64,000 nucleotides of DNA from Phycisphaerales bacterium (GCA_029260345.1 JAJDDK010000003.1:1-64000); one strand, 5' to 3'. Positions 1 through 8,145 are shown, counted from the first letter of the stretch. The notes: generated from the letters alone by a model not told the origin. Program-made: numbers and translations.

Positions 1-196
1 TCGTGTACTGGCCGTTGTCGAAGGGGAAGCTGTACGCCGTGGACGCGATGTCCAACGTCGCCACGAGATTCGTGAAGGACGAAAAGTCCCCCACCGAATA
101 CATCGTCGGATCAAACACCGCAGAGGCCGAGCCGGCGAGCGACACGGAACCTGCAATCGCGGCGGTAGTAAGCAATTGACGCTTCACGGTTTTCAT
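1..196 (-). CDS. Secreted protein of unknown function, 3' part cut off by the window edge
   Basis: The minus strand is open from an ATG at 196 to the window edge, giving 65 residues. The N-terminus MKTVKRQLLTTAAIAGSVSL followed by AGSASA is a textbook signal peptide, so the product is exported. The mature part (starting near VFDPTMYSVGDF) is not recognised; its style resembles the other secreted VPxP-CTERM proteins to the right, and a C-terminal sorting signal may lie beyond the window. A GGAAGG stretch directly abuts the ATG, so translation could instead begin at the in-frame GTG four codons in. Start and family are uncertain; export is well supported. Confidence 0.6.
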   Translation of the reverse strand, partial: MKTVKRQLLTTAAIAGSVSLAGSASAVFDPTMYSVGDFSSFTNLVATLDIASTAYSFPFDNGQYT

Positions 197-297
197 CCTT
201 CCAAACAGTTGGGCCAAGCGCGCCCGAATTCTCTCTCTCTCACTCACGAACCGCTGGTCTCCCCCGACCGTGTGCGGCACGTGTCTATCAGCATCTC

Positions 298-1023
298 TCA
301 GCGACGGCGACGGGCGCCAATGAAGGCGAGCCCGGCAAGGCCGAGGCTGGCAGCGCCAGGCAGCGGCACTACGGACAGGTCCGGCTGACCAGGAATGTCC
401 ACGAGCGCCAACATGTCAAACGTAGTGGCGCCGAAGTTCGTCACTTCAACGGTCGTCGTTCCAATCTGGACGTCGCCAGTTGTCATCACGTACCACGAGA
501 ACGTTTCAGTCGTGCTTGCGCCGCCCAAATTGTTCGCATTGAAGTTGAAGTTGTACGTGTCGTTTGCAGGAAGGGCGGAGTTGTCCACGATCGTCACGCT
601 GTCAACGGTCTGGCCGATCGTGGTCATGTCGCCAATGGAGCCCTGCGTCGCAGCAGCGAGATCGCCAAGGTCAAGAGCGTTGCCGCCGTTCTGGCCAAAC
701 GCGAACTTTTCGATACCCGTCGGACCATTGCCCGTGAACTCGTACACGATGACGACCGTGTTCAAGCCACCACCGGGTGCGCCAACATTGCCAAACACCG
801 TCGCTGAAAGCGTGCCGGAATAGGCGCCGGTCGAAAAGTTTTGCACAAGGCTGTTCGATGTCGTCAGGCCACTCACGACACCGGAGATGTCAAGACCAAC
901 CAAACCACCAGTGACCGCAGACTGCGTGGCCACACTGTTGTTCGTAATCGGAACCGGCGCTGCAGACGCAGACGCAGTCAGCACACCCAAACCGATCAAA
1001 GCTCCAAACTTATGCGCGTTCAT
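298..1023 (-). CDS. VPLP-CTERM (PEP-CTERM-like) secreted protein
   Basis: The start MNAHKFGALIGL is chosen because a purine-rich GGAGAGAGAG lies just upstream and a signal peptide (cleavage after ASASA) follows at once; an ATG 12 codons further upstream lacks both. The 241-residue product has a Ser/Thr/Gly-rich extracellular body and ends in VVPLPG, about 14 hydrophobic residues and ARRRR. That tripartite tail (VP-x-P motif, membrane helix, Arg cluster) is the substrate signal of exosortases. The body function is unknown; such proteins are generally surface or matrix proteins. The exosortase at 16760-17632 is the obvious candidate processing enzyme. It is divergent from rfbD. No clear terminator is visible downstream. 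Confidence 0.8.
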   Translation of the reverse strand: MNAHKFGALIGLGVLTASASAAPVPITNNSVATQSAVTGGLVGLDISGVVSGLTTSNSLVQNFSTGAYSGTLSATVFGNVGAPGGGLNTVVIVYEFTGNGPTGIEKFAFGQNGGNALDLGDLAAATQGSIGDMTTIGQTVDSVTIVDNSALPANDTYNFNFNANNLGGASTTETFSWYVMTTGDVQIGTTTVEVTNFGATTFDMLALVDIPGQPDLSVVPLPGAASLGLAGLAFIGARRRR

Positions 1024-1112
1024 GAACTCTCTCTCCCCAACAGGTTTCTTCGCGGTCACGGCGCATGGTCATACAGACCGGCCATTCCGCGCAATCATTT
1101 CTCTCCGCCCCA

Positions 1113-1140
1113 ATTATGGAGACTCTCCAGCCGGAAGCAA
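1113..1140 (-). promoter_or_regulatory. Possible sigma70-type promoter of the VPLP-CTERM gene
   Basis: Read on the minus strand, TTGCTT (1140-1135) and CATAAT (1118-1113) are separated by 16 bases. Transcription would begin near 1106, leaving an untranslated leader of about 80 bases before the ATG at 1023. The rest of the 1024-1330 intergenic stretch shows no gene; it must also hold the rfbD promoter. This rests on hexamer resemblance alone. Confidence 0.3.
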
Positions 1141-1330
1141 GAGCCTCGAACGATTTTGAATGAGTTCTTCGCCGTATGCACATATAAACGTCCCATAACG
1201 CATCGACGCGCCCTGACGTGTCCTGAACCCACGATTTAACCCCCTCGGCCGGATGACACGCCCGAGAACGCCGATGAATCCGGCCGATCAACTGCCCGTC
1301 TGCCGTCGTATCAGTGCAAACGCCCTCACC

Positions 1331-2218
1331 ATGAGCTCAGAATCAACCATCCAGGCCCGCGGCCCAATCGTCCTTCTGGGGGCCGATGGCATGCTCGGCG
1401 CCTCCTGGAAGGCAAGCCTCGGCCGGGACGCCTCAGCCACGCTCCTGACTCCTGGCTTAGACGACTGCGATTTCACGCGTCCGGAAACCATTGACCACAT
1501 CGTTCGGCCCGGAATCAGTCTCGTGATCAACGCCGCTGCCTACACCGACGTGGATGGCGCCGAGACGCACGAGGAACTTGCAACGCTCATCAACGGAGCG
1601 GCAGTCGGCCACCTCGCCGCTCGCTGCCGCGACGTCGGCGCCACCCTTGTTCACTACAGCACGGATTATGTCTTCAACGGAAGCGCAACCTCGCCGTACC
1701 TTGTTGATCAGCCGCGCGACCCGATCAATGCGTACGGGCGAAGCAAGGCCGCCGGCGAAGTCATGCTCGAAGAATCCGGCGCTGAATACCTGCTGCTTCG
1801 CACGAGCTGGCTGTACGCCGCTCACGGGAAGAACTTTGTACGCACCATCGCGGCCGCAAGTGCAGTGCGCCCAACACTACGTGTCGTCAACGATCAGCGC
1901 GGCCGACCGACGTCAGCCGATCAGCTCGTTGAGACCACACGCCGCCTGCTCGCTGCGTCACAGCGCGGCGTCTTTCACGCGTGCGACGCCGACGAGTGCA
2001 CCTGGTTCGAATTTGCGACCGCAATTGCAGCGCACGTCAATCCTGATTGTTGTGTCGAACCGTGCTCGAGCGATGAATACCCGCGCCCCGCAAAGCGCCC
2101 CCACTACAGTGTTCTTGACCTGACCAAGACCACAACGGCCATCGGCCCGGTCACGTCATGGCGCGACGCTCTGGCGTCCACACTCGAACGAATCACGCGC
2201 GAAAAATCCGCGGCATAA
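1331..2218 (+). CDS. rfbD: dTDP-4-dehydrorhamnose reductase
   Basis: This is the final enzyme of dTDP-L-rhamnose synthesis, the NADPH-dependent reduction of dTDP-4-keto-rhamnose in the cytoplasm. The N-terminal Rossmann motif reads VLLGADGMLG. The extended-SDR signature STDYVFNG and the catalytic YGRSK (YxxxK) follow, then RTSWLY, all typical of RmlD. From the ATG at 1331 the protein has 295 residues, the normal family length. In-frame ATGs at 1253 and 1274 would add a non-conserved extension, and none of the starts has a convincing ribosome-binding site. rfbB begins 37 bases downstream, so the two probably form an operon. They point away from the large polysaccharide operon. Confidence 0.92.
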   Translation: MSSESTIQARGPIVLLGADGMLGASWKASLGRDASATLLTPGLDDCDFTRPETIDHIVRPGISLVINAAAYTDVDGAETHEELATLINGAAVGHLAARCRDVGATLVHYSTDYVFNGSATSPYLVDQPRDPINAYGRSKAAGEVMLEESGAEYLLLRTSWLYAAHGKNFVRTIAAASAVRPTLRVVNDQRGRPTSADQLVETTRRLLAASQRGVFHACDADECTWFEFATAIAAHVNPDCCVEPCSSDEYPRPAKRPHYSVLDLTKTTTAIGPVTSWRDALASTLERITREKSAA

Positions 2219-2255
2219 CCAACCAACGACCCGACGCACAACGAAGGAATCACGC

Positions 2256-3281
2256 ATGTCTCGCACACTTCTGGTCACCGGCGGCGCCGGATTCATTGGA
2301 TCGAACTTCGTGCGCCTGATTCGCCGCGACCGACCCGACTGGACCGTCACCAACCTTGATGCGCTGACGTACTCCGGCAATCTCGAGAATCTCGCCGATC
2401 TGGAGGGCGACGCCAAACACCGGTTCGTGCGCGGCGACATTTGCGATGCCGACGTTGTGCGCCATCTCATGAGTGAGTGCGACGTCGTCGTTCACTTCGC
2501 CGCCGAGAGCCATGTCGATCGCTCCATCCAGGACTCCGGACCGTTTATCCAATCAAATGTTCTTGGCACGCAGATCCTTCTCGATGTCGCCCGCGCAGCG
2601 AACATCGATCGTTTCGTCCATGTCAGCACAGACGAGGTGTACGGCAGCCTGCCGCTTGATCAGCCGGAGCTGAAGTTCACCGAAGAATCGATGCTTGCGC
2701 CGAACAGTCCGTACGCCGCAAGTAAGGCCGCAAGTGATTTGCTGGTGCGCGCCGCGCATCACACCTTCGGTATGCCGACGATCATCACCCGCTGTTCAAA
2801 CAACTTCGGGCCGTTCCAATTCCCCGAAAAAGTGATCCCGCTTTTCGTCAGCAACCTGATCGAAGATAAACCGGTGCCGCTCTATGGCGACGGCCTCAAC
2901 GTGCGCGACTGGCTGCACGTGGAAGACCATTGCGAAGCGATCTTGACGGTTCTAGAGCGCGGCGCCCCCGGCGAGGTCTACAACGTCGGCGGTGATAACG
3001 AACGCTCCAACCTCGAACTCACGCATGAAATCCTGCGGCTCATGGGCAAGGGCGACGACATGATCCGGCGCGTGCAGGATCGGCTGGGGCATGACCGGCG
3101 CTACGCGATCGATTCGTCCAAATTGCAATCGGAGCTCGGCTGGAAGCCAACGCGCAGCGCCTGGCCTGATGCCCTGGAGCAAACGGTCCGTTGGTACTGC
3201 GACCACGAACAATGGTGGCGGCGCGTGAAGAGCGGCGCTTATCGCGAGTATTACGAGAACCAGTATCAGGGGCTTGTGTAA
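2256..3281 (+). CDS. rfbB: dTDP-glucose 4,6-dehydratase
   Basis: It converts dTDP-glucose to dTDP-4-keto-6-deoxyglucose, the second step to dTDP-rhamnose. The 341-residue length is normal. Visible motifs are TGGAGFIGSNFVR (NAD-binding Rossmann loop, residues 7-19), FAAESHVDRS, STDEVYG and the catalytic YAASK (YxxxK), followed by RCSNNFGPFQFPEK and the C-terminal NVGGDNE region. AAGGA lies about seven bases before the ATG. It follows rfbD in the same direction. rfbA sits at the far end of the leftward operon and an rmlC-like gene is inside that operon, so the four rhamnose genes are split over three places. Confidence 0.95.
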   Translation: MSRTLLVTGGAGFIGSNFVRLIRRDRPDWTVTNLDALTYSGNLENLADLEGDAKHRFVRGDICDADVVRHLMSECDVVVHFAAESHVDRSIQDSGPFIQSNVLGTQILLDVARAANIDRFVHVSTDEVYGSLPLDQPELKFTEESMLAPNSPYAASKAASDLLVRAAHHTFGMPTIITRCSNNFGPFQFPEKVIPLFVSNLIEDKPVPLYGDGLNVRDWLHVEDHCEAILTVLERGAPGEVYNVGGDNERSNLELTHEILRLMGKGDDMIRRVQDRLGHDRRYAIDSSKLQSELGWKPTRSAWPDALEQTVRWYCDHEQWWRRVKSGAYREYYENQYQGLV

Positions 3282-3331
3282 TCCCTGACGGCGTTCGCAT
3301 TCGCTCTCTTCGTATTCGAAACTGCAAGCGC

Positions 3332-3369
3332 AAAAAAACCGCCGAGCGCAGCCCCGCTGCCTCGGCGGT
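3332..3369 (-). terminator. Intrinsic terminator after the 3404-4117 gene
   Basis: On the minus strand ACCGCCGAG (3369-3361) pairs with CTCGGCGGT (3346-3338) across a 14-base GC-rich loop and is followed by seven T residues. It lies 35 bases past the stop of the leftward gene. The same stem could also weakly end the rightward rfbDB transcript, but that side has no clean T run. Confidence 0.85.
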
Positions 3370-3403
3370 GATTTCTCTTCAGTTGTTCGCAACGCGCGAC
3401 CGA

Positions 3404-4117
3404 TCAGCGGCGACGACGCAGCAGTGAAACGCCCAGCAGGCCAGTCGCTGAAAGCGCCAGCGGCGTGGGCAGCGGAACAATCTGCGTGCCGATGAACAGG
3501 AAGTCCTGCGTGCCCGCGACACCCTGACCCTGCACGAACGTGTGCCAGCCGCGACCAACCCAGAAGCCTTGGCCCCCTTCAGGCTGATTCTGGAGGCGAT
3601 GGTCATCCTGCAGGAACTTGAACGGGTTGCCGGTGTTCGGTTCCTCAAAGAGATTGAACTGGAAATTGGCTTCGTCGCCATTCACATCAATGGCGTTAAA
3701 CGTGCCGCCGTTTTCCATGTGCTGCGGATCCACGCGCCAACCGGTGCCTTCAGTCACGACGTTGTACGCGTAGGTGTAATTCAACTCGTACTTGCCGGTG
3801 CCGGCATGCGCCAGGTCATATGCGGTGCCGACATCACGGCCGCCATAGACCACGCCCGAAATATTGATGACGATCGAACCGTTTCCGGCTTCCATGACGC
3901 GCATGGTCACGCCTTCAGCCGTATCAAAGCTGAACGTCGTGGTGGTGCTGTCACCAAACAATCCGTCGAGGCGGATGCCATACGGCGGCGGATTATCAGA
4001 GCCATCCGGATGATCGAACAGCTTAAACGTCTTCACAGAACCAGCGGTCGCGCTTGAAGCAAAAACAGCGCCCACTGCGATCGCGGCGATACCACCAAGC
4101 AGAAAACTCGTCTTCAT
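3404..4117 (-). CDS. VPLP-CTERM (PEP-CTERM-like) secreted protein
   Basis: The start MKTSFLLGGIAAIAVGAVFA is preceded by an AGGGAA ribosome-binding site and opens a clear signal peptide (cleavage near SSATAG). The 237-residue product ends in IVPLPTPLAL, a short hydrophobic segment and LLRRRR, so it carries an exosortase-type sorting tail. The body includes acidic stretches such as HPDGSDNPPP and DVNGDEANFQF and is not assigned to a named family. An upstream ATG 46 codons earlier would add a non-conserved extension and was rejected. The gene has its own strong terminator, so it is probably monocistronic. Confidence 0.8.
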   Translation of the reverse strand: MKTSFLLGGIAAIAVGAVFASSATAGSVKTFKLFDHPDGSDNPPPYGIRLDGLFGDSTTTTFSFDTAEGVTMRVMEAGNGSIVINISGVVYGGRDVGTAYDLAHAGTGKYELNYTYAYNVVTEGTGWRVDPQHMENGGTFNAIDVNGDEANFQFNLFEEPNTGNPFKFLQDDHRLQNQPEGGQGFWVGRGWHTFVQGQGVAGTQDFLFIGTQIVPLPTPLALSATGLLGVSLLRRRR

Positions 4118-4307
4118 GATGTTCCCTAATCTCTCCGAGGGACAAACAGTCCCGTTCCTCCGAAGTCCTGTTGCGGCGGCACACTCACACCACACGCACT
4201 TCCATCTCTCAAGTGCGATCCTACTGATCGGGACATGTGAAAACAACCCCGACAATTACGGATTTTGTTATGGGAACTGCACATTTCATTTCGCATTTCT
4301 ACGTATG

Positions 4308-4342
4308 AAAAAACACGAGTGCAGCATGTGCTGCACCCGTGT
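4308..4342 (-). terminator. Intrinsic terminator after the 4376-5017 gene
   Basis: On the minus strand a 14-bp stem (4342-4329 pairing with 4326-4313, one G-T pair, two-base loop) is followed by six T residues. It begins 33 bases after the stop codon. The very long, nearly perfect stem makes this a strong call. Confidence 0.9.
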
Positions 4343-4375
4343 CAAAGTGAGTCTCGGATTGGCGAATGGCTGGAA

Positions 4376-5017
4376 TCAGGCGCGTCGGCGACGAAGCGTC
4401 GCAAGACCACCGAGGCCGACGAAGGCCATTGCCGCAGGAGCGGGCATGGGAACCACGGCGAAGATGTCAACATCCGCATCCGTGTCGATGCCCTGCGCGT
4501 TCGGTCCGAATTTGAATTCGAGGAACGAGCCGCGGATGGCGCCGGGGATATCCCACGTGCTGACGTCAACACCGGCGAAGTCGGTGCCGTTCATCAGGTT
4601 GGCGAAGCCACCGGCAAACGTCAGGCCATCGATCGTGAAGGGACCGGTCTGGCCCGCTGCCGTGCCGACGTTGCCGCTCAGCGCCACGATCGACGCGCTG
4701 TACACGGCGCCGTTGATGTCCGTGATCGAGAACGAGCCGCCGGTGACGGTTCCGCCCATGATCGTGATCGTGCCGGAGAAGTCGGCAAGCTGACCAGCAG
4801 CAATATTCTGCGCGCTGCCGTCAATCAGCATGTCCGTCAACGTTGAATTCGCATCGTCCGAAAGCGTGACCGTGCCGGTGAAGCCGGTGCCGAACGGGCC
4901 GCTGGCCGTCGCCGTCAGACTGTTCACATCAAACTGGAGCACCTGCTCCGCGTTCGCGGCGTTGGTTGCTCCGAAGCCCACCAGGGCGGCGGCCGCAAGC
5001 ATGCAGACCTTGTTCAT
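4376..5017 (-). CDS. VPMP-CTERM (PEP-CTERM-like) secreted protein, paralogue of 6160-6792
   Basis: The start MNKVCMLAAAALVGFGATNA follows a GGAG ribosome-binding site and opens a signal peptide. The 213-residue product ends in VVPMPAPAAM, a hydrophobic helix and RRRRA. The mature part matches the 6160-6792 product almost throughout: shared blocks include SGPFGTGFTGT, SDDANSTL, DFSGTIT, TGPFTIDGLTF, GTDFAGVDV and RGSFLEFKFGPNA, then DTDADVDIFAVVP. These are recent paralogues with diverged signal peptides. Function is unknown. They are likely surface or matrix proteins handled by the exosortase at 16760-17632. Confidence 0.82.
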   Translation of the reverse strand: MNKVCMLAAAALVGFGATNAANAEQVLQFDVNSLTATASGPFGTGFTGTVTLSDDANSTLTDMLIDGSAQNIAAGQLADFSGTITIMGGTVTGGSFSITDINGAVYSASIVALSGNVGTAAGQTGPFTIDGLTFAGGFANLMNGTDFAGVDVSTWDIPGAIRGSFLEFKFGPNAQGIDTDADVDIFAVVPMPAPAAMAFVGLGGLATLRRRRA

Positions 5018-5276
5018 CTCTAATCTCCTCTTCCGATTTTCCGTCAGGTGCATTCGCCTGCCTGACTCGCTCTGTTTTGTCTGTCCCAGGTGGTGGTAGA
5101 ACCACTCCCCATCGCCCGGAGACCAACTCCGGGCACGACGAACAAACGGATACCTCATGAGCGTCGGAAGTCCTGCTCTGCGGCGGATTTCCTGAAATTT
5201 TCCATTATCTGACGTGACCAAAACAACGGGGACAACTCAGGAACGTTGTTCCCGGACCCTGCCCCGATTCAGGCAC

Positions 5277-5306
5277 AAAAAACCGCCGGCCCTATCGGAC
5301 CAGCGG
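5277..5306 (-). terminator. Intrinsic terminator after the 5347-6051 gene
   Basis: On the minus strand CCGCTGGTCC (5306-5297) and GGGCCGGCGG (5292-5283) form a 10-bp stem with two G-T pairs around a GATA loop, followed by six T residues. It lies 40 bases beyond the stop codon. Confidence 0.88.
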
Positions 5307-5346
5307 CTTTCAACCGTCCTGGATTCCCAGTGATTCGTGTCGCGTC

Positions 5347-6051
5347 TTAGCGACGGCGACGCATGGAGGCGCCGGCGCCAAGGACGCCGAAACCAATCAA
5401 GCCAAAGCTCGCGGCGTTCGGCAGCGGGACGATTTGCCCGTTTCCGCCGAACAGATCGAAGCCGAGGCTGTCGCCATCAATGTTGTCTGTGAAGACTTCC
5501 GGCGTCGCGCCCCATAACCCAATGGCGAAACCATTGTTCGGGTCGAAGCGATTCGCCAGCGCGTTGTAGCTGTTCGCATTGAACTGAATGTCAATGTCGC
5601 GGTCCGCTTCGCCATCAAGCGAAAGCGTCAGCTTCAGAATGCCCTCGACAAACTGCGAGCCGAGGTGCGTGTTGGCGTCAGTGCCAGCCTGAAGATTCAG
5701 CACGCTGTTCTCGCGCAGCGTAATCGTGCCTTCCATCGCACCGACATTATTCGGATTGAAGTTGCTCTCCTGGAAGAGCTGTGCGGAAAGTTCCGTCACC
5801 GTGACTTTGCCGGCGCCATCGCCGTCATCCGTGTTGTCCCACACGATGGTGAATGACGAAAACATGCGGTAAAGCAGCGAACCGGCGCCCGCATCATTCG
5901 TCGGCGTATGCACGAGCGAGAAGCCGAAGCCGTTCTCAGTGCCTTGCGCGATTTCGTTGTATTTGATTTTCACCGTGTCAGCGCTGGCAGCGCTCGTCAC
6001 GAGCAGTGCCGCGGCAGACAGGATTGCTGTCCGAACGTATCCCATCCTCAT
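5347..6051 (-). CDS. VPLP-CTERM (PEP-CTERM-like) secreted protein
   Basis: The 234-residue product starts MRMGYVRTAILSAAALLVTS with a signal peptide cleaved near SAASA. Two in-frame ATGs six bases apart both sit within reach of an AAGGGG ribosome-binding site. The second (6045) has the better spacing, so the start is uncertain by two codons. The tail is IVPLPNAASFG, a hydrophobic helix and SMRRRR, a variant of the exosortase sorting signal. The body contains a beta-rich stretch (FTIVWDNTDDGDGAGKVTVT) and is otherwise unrecognised. Only 54 bases separate its start from the terminator of the upstream gene, leaving little room for an independent promoter. Confidence 0.8.
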   Translation of the reverse strand: MRMGYVRTAILSAAALLVTSAASADTVKIKYNEIAQGTENGFGFSLVHTPTNDAGAGSLLYRMFSSFTIVWDNTDDGDGAGKVTVTELSAQLFQESNFNPNNVGAMEGTITLRENSVLNLQAGTDANTHLGSQFVEGILKLTLSLDGEADRDIDIQFNANSYNALANRFDPNNGFAIGLWGATPEVFTDNIDGDSLGFDLFGGNGQIVPLPNAASFGLIGFGVLGAGASMRRRR

Positions 6052-6105
6052 TCCCCTTTACGAGAAGAACAGAGCAAATATGGAGGCCGCATCCGTTTTG
6101 CGCAG

Positions 6106-6137
6106 AAAAAGAGCGGGCCAAACTCCGTGCCCGCTCT
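6106..6137 (-). terminator. Intrinsic terminator after the 6160-6792 gene
   Basis: On the minus strand AGAGCGGGC (6137-6129) pairs with GCCCGCTCT (6118-6110) around a 10-base loop and is followed by a five-base T run broken after it. It begins 22 bases past the stop. Because the next gene starts 54 bases beyond, it may act as a partial terminator or attenuator. Confidence 0.85.
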
Positions 6138-6159
6138 TGGTGATTCCGACTGCTCTTGA

Positions 6160-6792
6160 TTAGCGGCGGCGACGAGTCGACGCGAGGCCAACCAGACCGG
6201 CAGCCGCGAGAGCGGCAGGCGCCGGAACAGGAACGACTGCGAAGATATCGACGTCAGCGTCGGTGTCGACGCCAGAGGCGTTCGGACCGAACTTGAACTC
6301 AAGGAATGAGCCACGAACCGCGCCGCCAGCCCACGGGGTGACGTCAACGCCAGCGAAGTCAGTGCCGCCCGTGAGGCCCGAGAAGGCGCCCATGAACGTC
6401 AAGCCATCGATGGTGAACGGTCCAGTCGAGCCGGCCGATGTGCCGACAGTGCCGCTGCCGGCAACGATCGACGCCATGTACGTTTCACTTCCGTTGGCCT
6501 CAAGCGTAAATGATCCGCCCGTCACGACACCGCCGACAAGCGTGATCGTGCCAGAGAAATCACTCAACTGACCAGATGCAATGCCCTGATCAGAGCCATT
6601 GATCAGAATGGCGCTCAACGTGCTGTTGGCATCGTCACTAAGTGTGATGGTGCCCGTGAACCCAGTGCCGAAAGGCCCGCTCGCGACGGCCGTCACACTG
6701 TTCACGTCGAACTGGATCTCATTGCCGGCCATCGCACTTGTCGCGATAAGTCCTGCGGCGGCAATGACACCGAAAGTCCTCAAAGATCTCAT
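6160..6792 (-). CDS. VPVP-CTERM (PEP-CTERM-like) secreted protein, paralogue of 4376-5017
   Basis: The start MRSLRTFGVIAAAGLIATSA is preceded by AAGGA eight bases away and encodes a signal peptide (AMA cleavage). The 210-residue product ends in VVPVPAPAALAAAGLVGLAS and RRRR. The mature part is a close paralogue of the 4376-5017 product, with the unrelated 5347-6051 gene lying between them. The shared segment just before the sorting tail (DTDADVDIFAVVP) is strictly kept. No catalytic motif is visible. Upstream of the ATG the next 520 bases have no gene, so its promoter must lie there. Confidence 0.82.
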   Translation of the reverse strand: MRSLRTFGVIAAAGLIATSAMAGNEIQFDVNSVTAVASGPFGTGFTGTITLSDDANSTLSAILINGSDQGIASGQLSDFSGTITLVGGVVTGGSFTLEANGSETYMASIVAGSGTVGTSAGSTGPFTIDGLTFMGAFSGLTGGTDFAGVDVTPWAGGAVRGSFLEFKFGPNASGVDTDADVDIFAVVPVPAPAALAAAGLVGLASTRRRR

Positions 6793-7313
6793 GATTGGAA
6801 TCCTTCTCCCTCGCCTCCGCGTACGGAAGCGCATCTCTCGCCCTACGACTGTGGGTTGATGCAGTTCAGGACGGGCTTCCTGACCGCTTTTCTCACTCTC
6901 CGGCCCACAGGTCCCCAAGGTACCGGGAACGCCCCGGCGAAGTCAAGGCCTCAACGATGCTCCAATGCGAAAAAGTATGAGGCTTGGCAGAACCTAAACA
7001 CATGGATCAAAAGACTTAGCGCCAAAGGCGTCCTTTACCGGCGCACGTCTCATAATCAATTTTGCCCCTGCCATAACTCATGCTCTCTCGCCCGAAGCGC
7101 CAGCCTTGGCGCCGAATGCCCTTGAGGGCACATACGTCGACATCAAATCTAGTGATTAGGCCCGCATTGTCAAGCCTTTCACCCCCAAATCAAATCCGAT
7201 AACACAAGAGTGACATTCCTCTCACAATTTTCGATTGCGTGCCTAAGCATTGAAAAAATGAGACTTACACACTTTTCTTGGACTCGTGATCTAACCCGAA
7301 ACTCCACGCACCC
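6793..7313. other. Intergenic stretch without a gene
   Basis: About 520 bases between the start of the leftward VPVP-CTERM gene and the terminator of the polysaccharide operon. It is more AT-rich towards 7200-7310. I see no tRNA fold, no convincing ORF with a ribosome-binding site and no clear promoter hexamers. It presumably carries the promoter of the 6160-6792 gene. Confidence 0.5.
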
Positions 7314-7347
7314 AAAAAAAGGGCGACCGCCCCAAAGGACGGTCGCC
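7314..7347 (-). terminator. Strong intrinsic terminator at the end of the polysaccharide operon
   Basis: On the minus strand GGCGACCG (7347-7340) pairs perfectly with CGGTCGCC (7329-7322) across a 10-base loop, followed by C and seven T residues. It is 30 bases past the rfbA stop. It is the first intrinsic terminator seen downstream of the one at 40343-40376, which supports a single transcript for the genes between. Confidence 0.92.
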
Positions 7348-7377
7348 AAGAGTGTTACGGATTAAATTTCGATCGGA

Positions 7378-8145
7378 TCAGTGAGGCGCCACGCGCTCCC
7401 GTGTCATGTGTTCAGTCCCGACGTGATTCGCGCCCCCTTCGGCCACCAGTTTCGCGGCGCGATAGAGACTTTCAAACGTCCCCGCGTCCGTCCACCAGCC
7501 ATCCAGCGAATCCGCCGTCAGATCGCCGCGCTCGATGTAGGCGTTGTTCACATCCGTGATCTCGAGCTCGCCGCGACCGCTCGGTTTCAGCGTGCGGCAG
7601 ATATCAAACACATCGTTGTCGTACATGTAGATGCCGATGACCGCATGATTCGTCGGCGGATCCTTTGGCTTCTCAAGGATCTCCACCACCCGATCACCGT
7701 CCATGCGCGCCACGCCGAACCGGTGCGGGTCCGGGACGTCCTTGAGCATGATCTTGCCGCCGGTGGGCTGCGTGAAGAAGTCCGCCACGGCCCGCTTGAT
7801 GTTCTTCTCGATGATGTTGTCGCCGAGCACGACCACGACCTTGCCGCCGTCGACAAAGTCTTCAGCAAGCTTCAAGGCGTCCGCGATGCCGCCCTCACCC
7901 TCCTGGTAGGTGTAATGAAGGTCCTTCAGACCAAGCGCCTTCCCATTGCCGAGCAGCTTGAGAAAGTCGCCGGCATGTTCTCCGCCCGTCACGAGGAGGA
8001 TCTCATTGATGCCCGCGTTGAGCAGCGTCTGCATCGGGTAATAGATCATCGGCCGGTCATAGACCGGCAACAGATGCTTGTTCGTGACCAGTGTCAGCGG
8101 CCGCAATCTCGATCCGAGACCGCCCGCGAGAATGACGCCTTTCAT
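7378..8145 (-). CDS. rfbA: Glucose-1-phosphate thymidylyltransferase (short form)
   Basis: It makes dTDP-glucose from dTTP and glucose-1-phosphate, the first step to dTDP-rhamnose. The product begins MKGVILAGGLGSRLRPLT, the nucleotidyltransferase signature GGxGxRLxPLT, and continues with NKHLLPVYDRPMIYYPMQTL, typical of RmlA. EKP and a C-terminal WTDAGT segment are also present. At 255 residues it is shorter than the roughly 290-residue enterobacterial enzyme and matches the short RmlA type, which lacks the C-terminal helical extension. A GGAGG ribosome-binding site precedes the ATG. It is the last gene of the leftward operon, 29 bases after the TPR gene. Confidence 0.93.
   Translation of the reverse strand: MKGVILAGGLGSRLRPLTLVTNKHLLPVYDRPMIYYPMQTLLNAGINEILLVTGGEHAGDFLKLLGNGKALGLKDLHYTYQEGEGGIADALKLAEDFVDGGKVVVVLGDNIIEKNIKRAVADFFTQPTGGKIMLKDVPDPHRFGVARMDGDRVVEILEKPKDPPTNHAVIGIYMYDNDVFDICRTLKPSGRGELEITDVNNAYIERGDLTADSLDGWWTDAGTFESLYRAAKLVAEGGANHVGTEHMTRERVAPH

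Noticed and set aside
6793-7313. tRNA or small RNA gene in the gene-free stretch
   Set aside because: No cloverleaf, no CCA end and no strong hairpin with a T run in the body of the region; the only terminator belongs to the rfbA operon.
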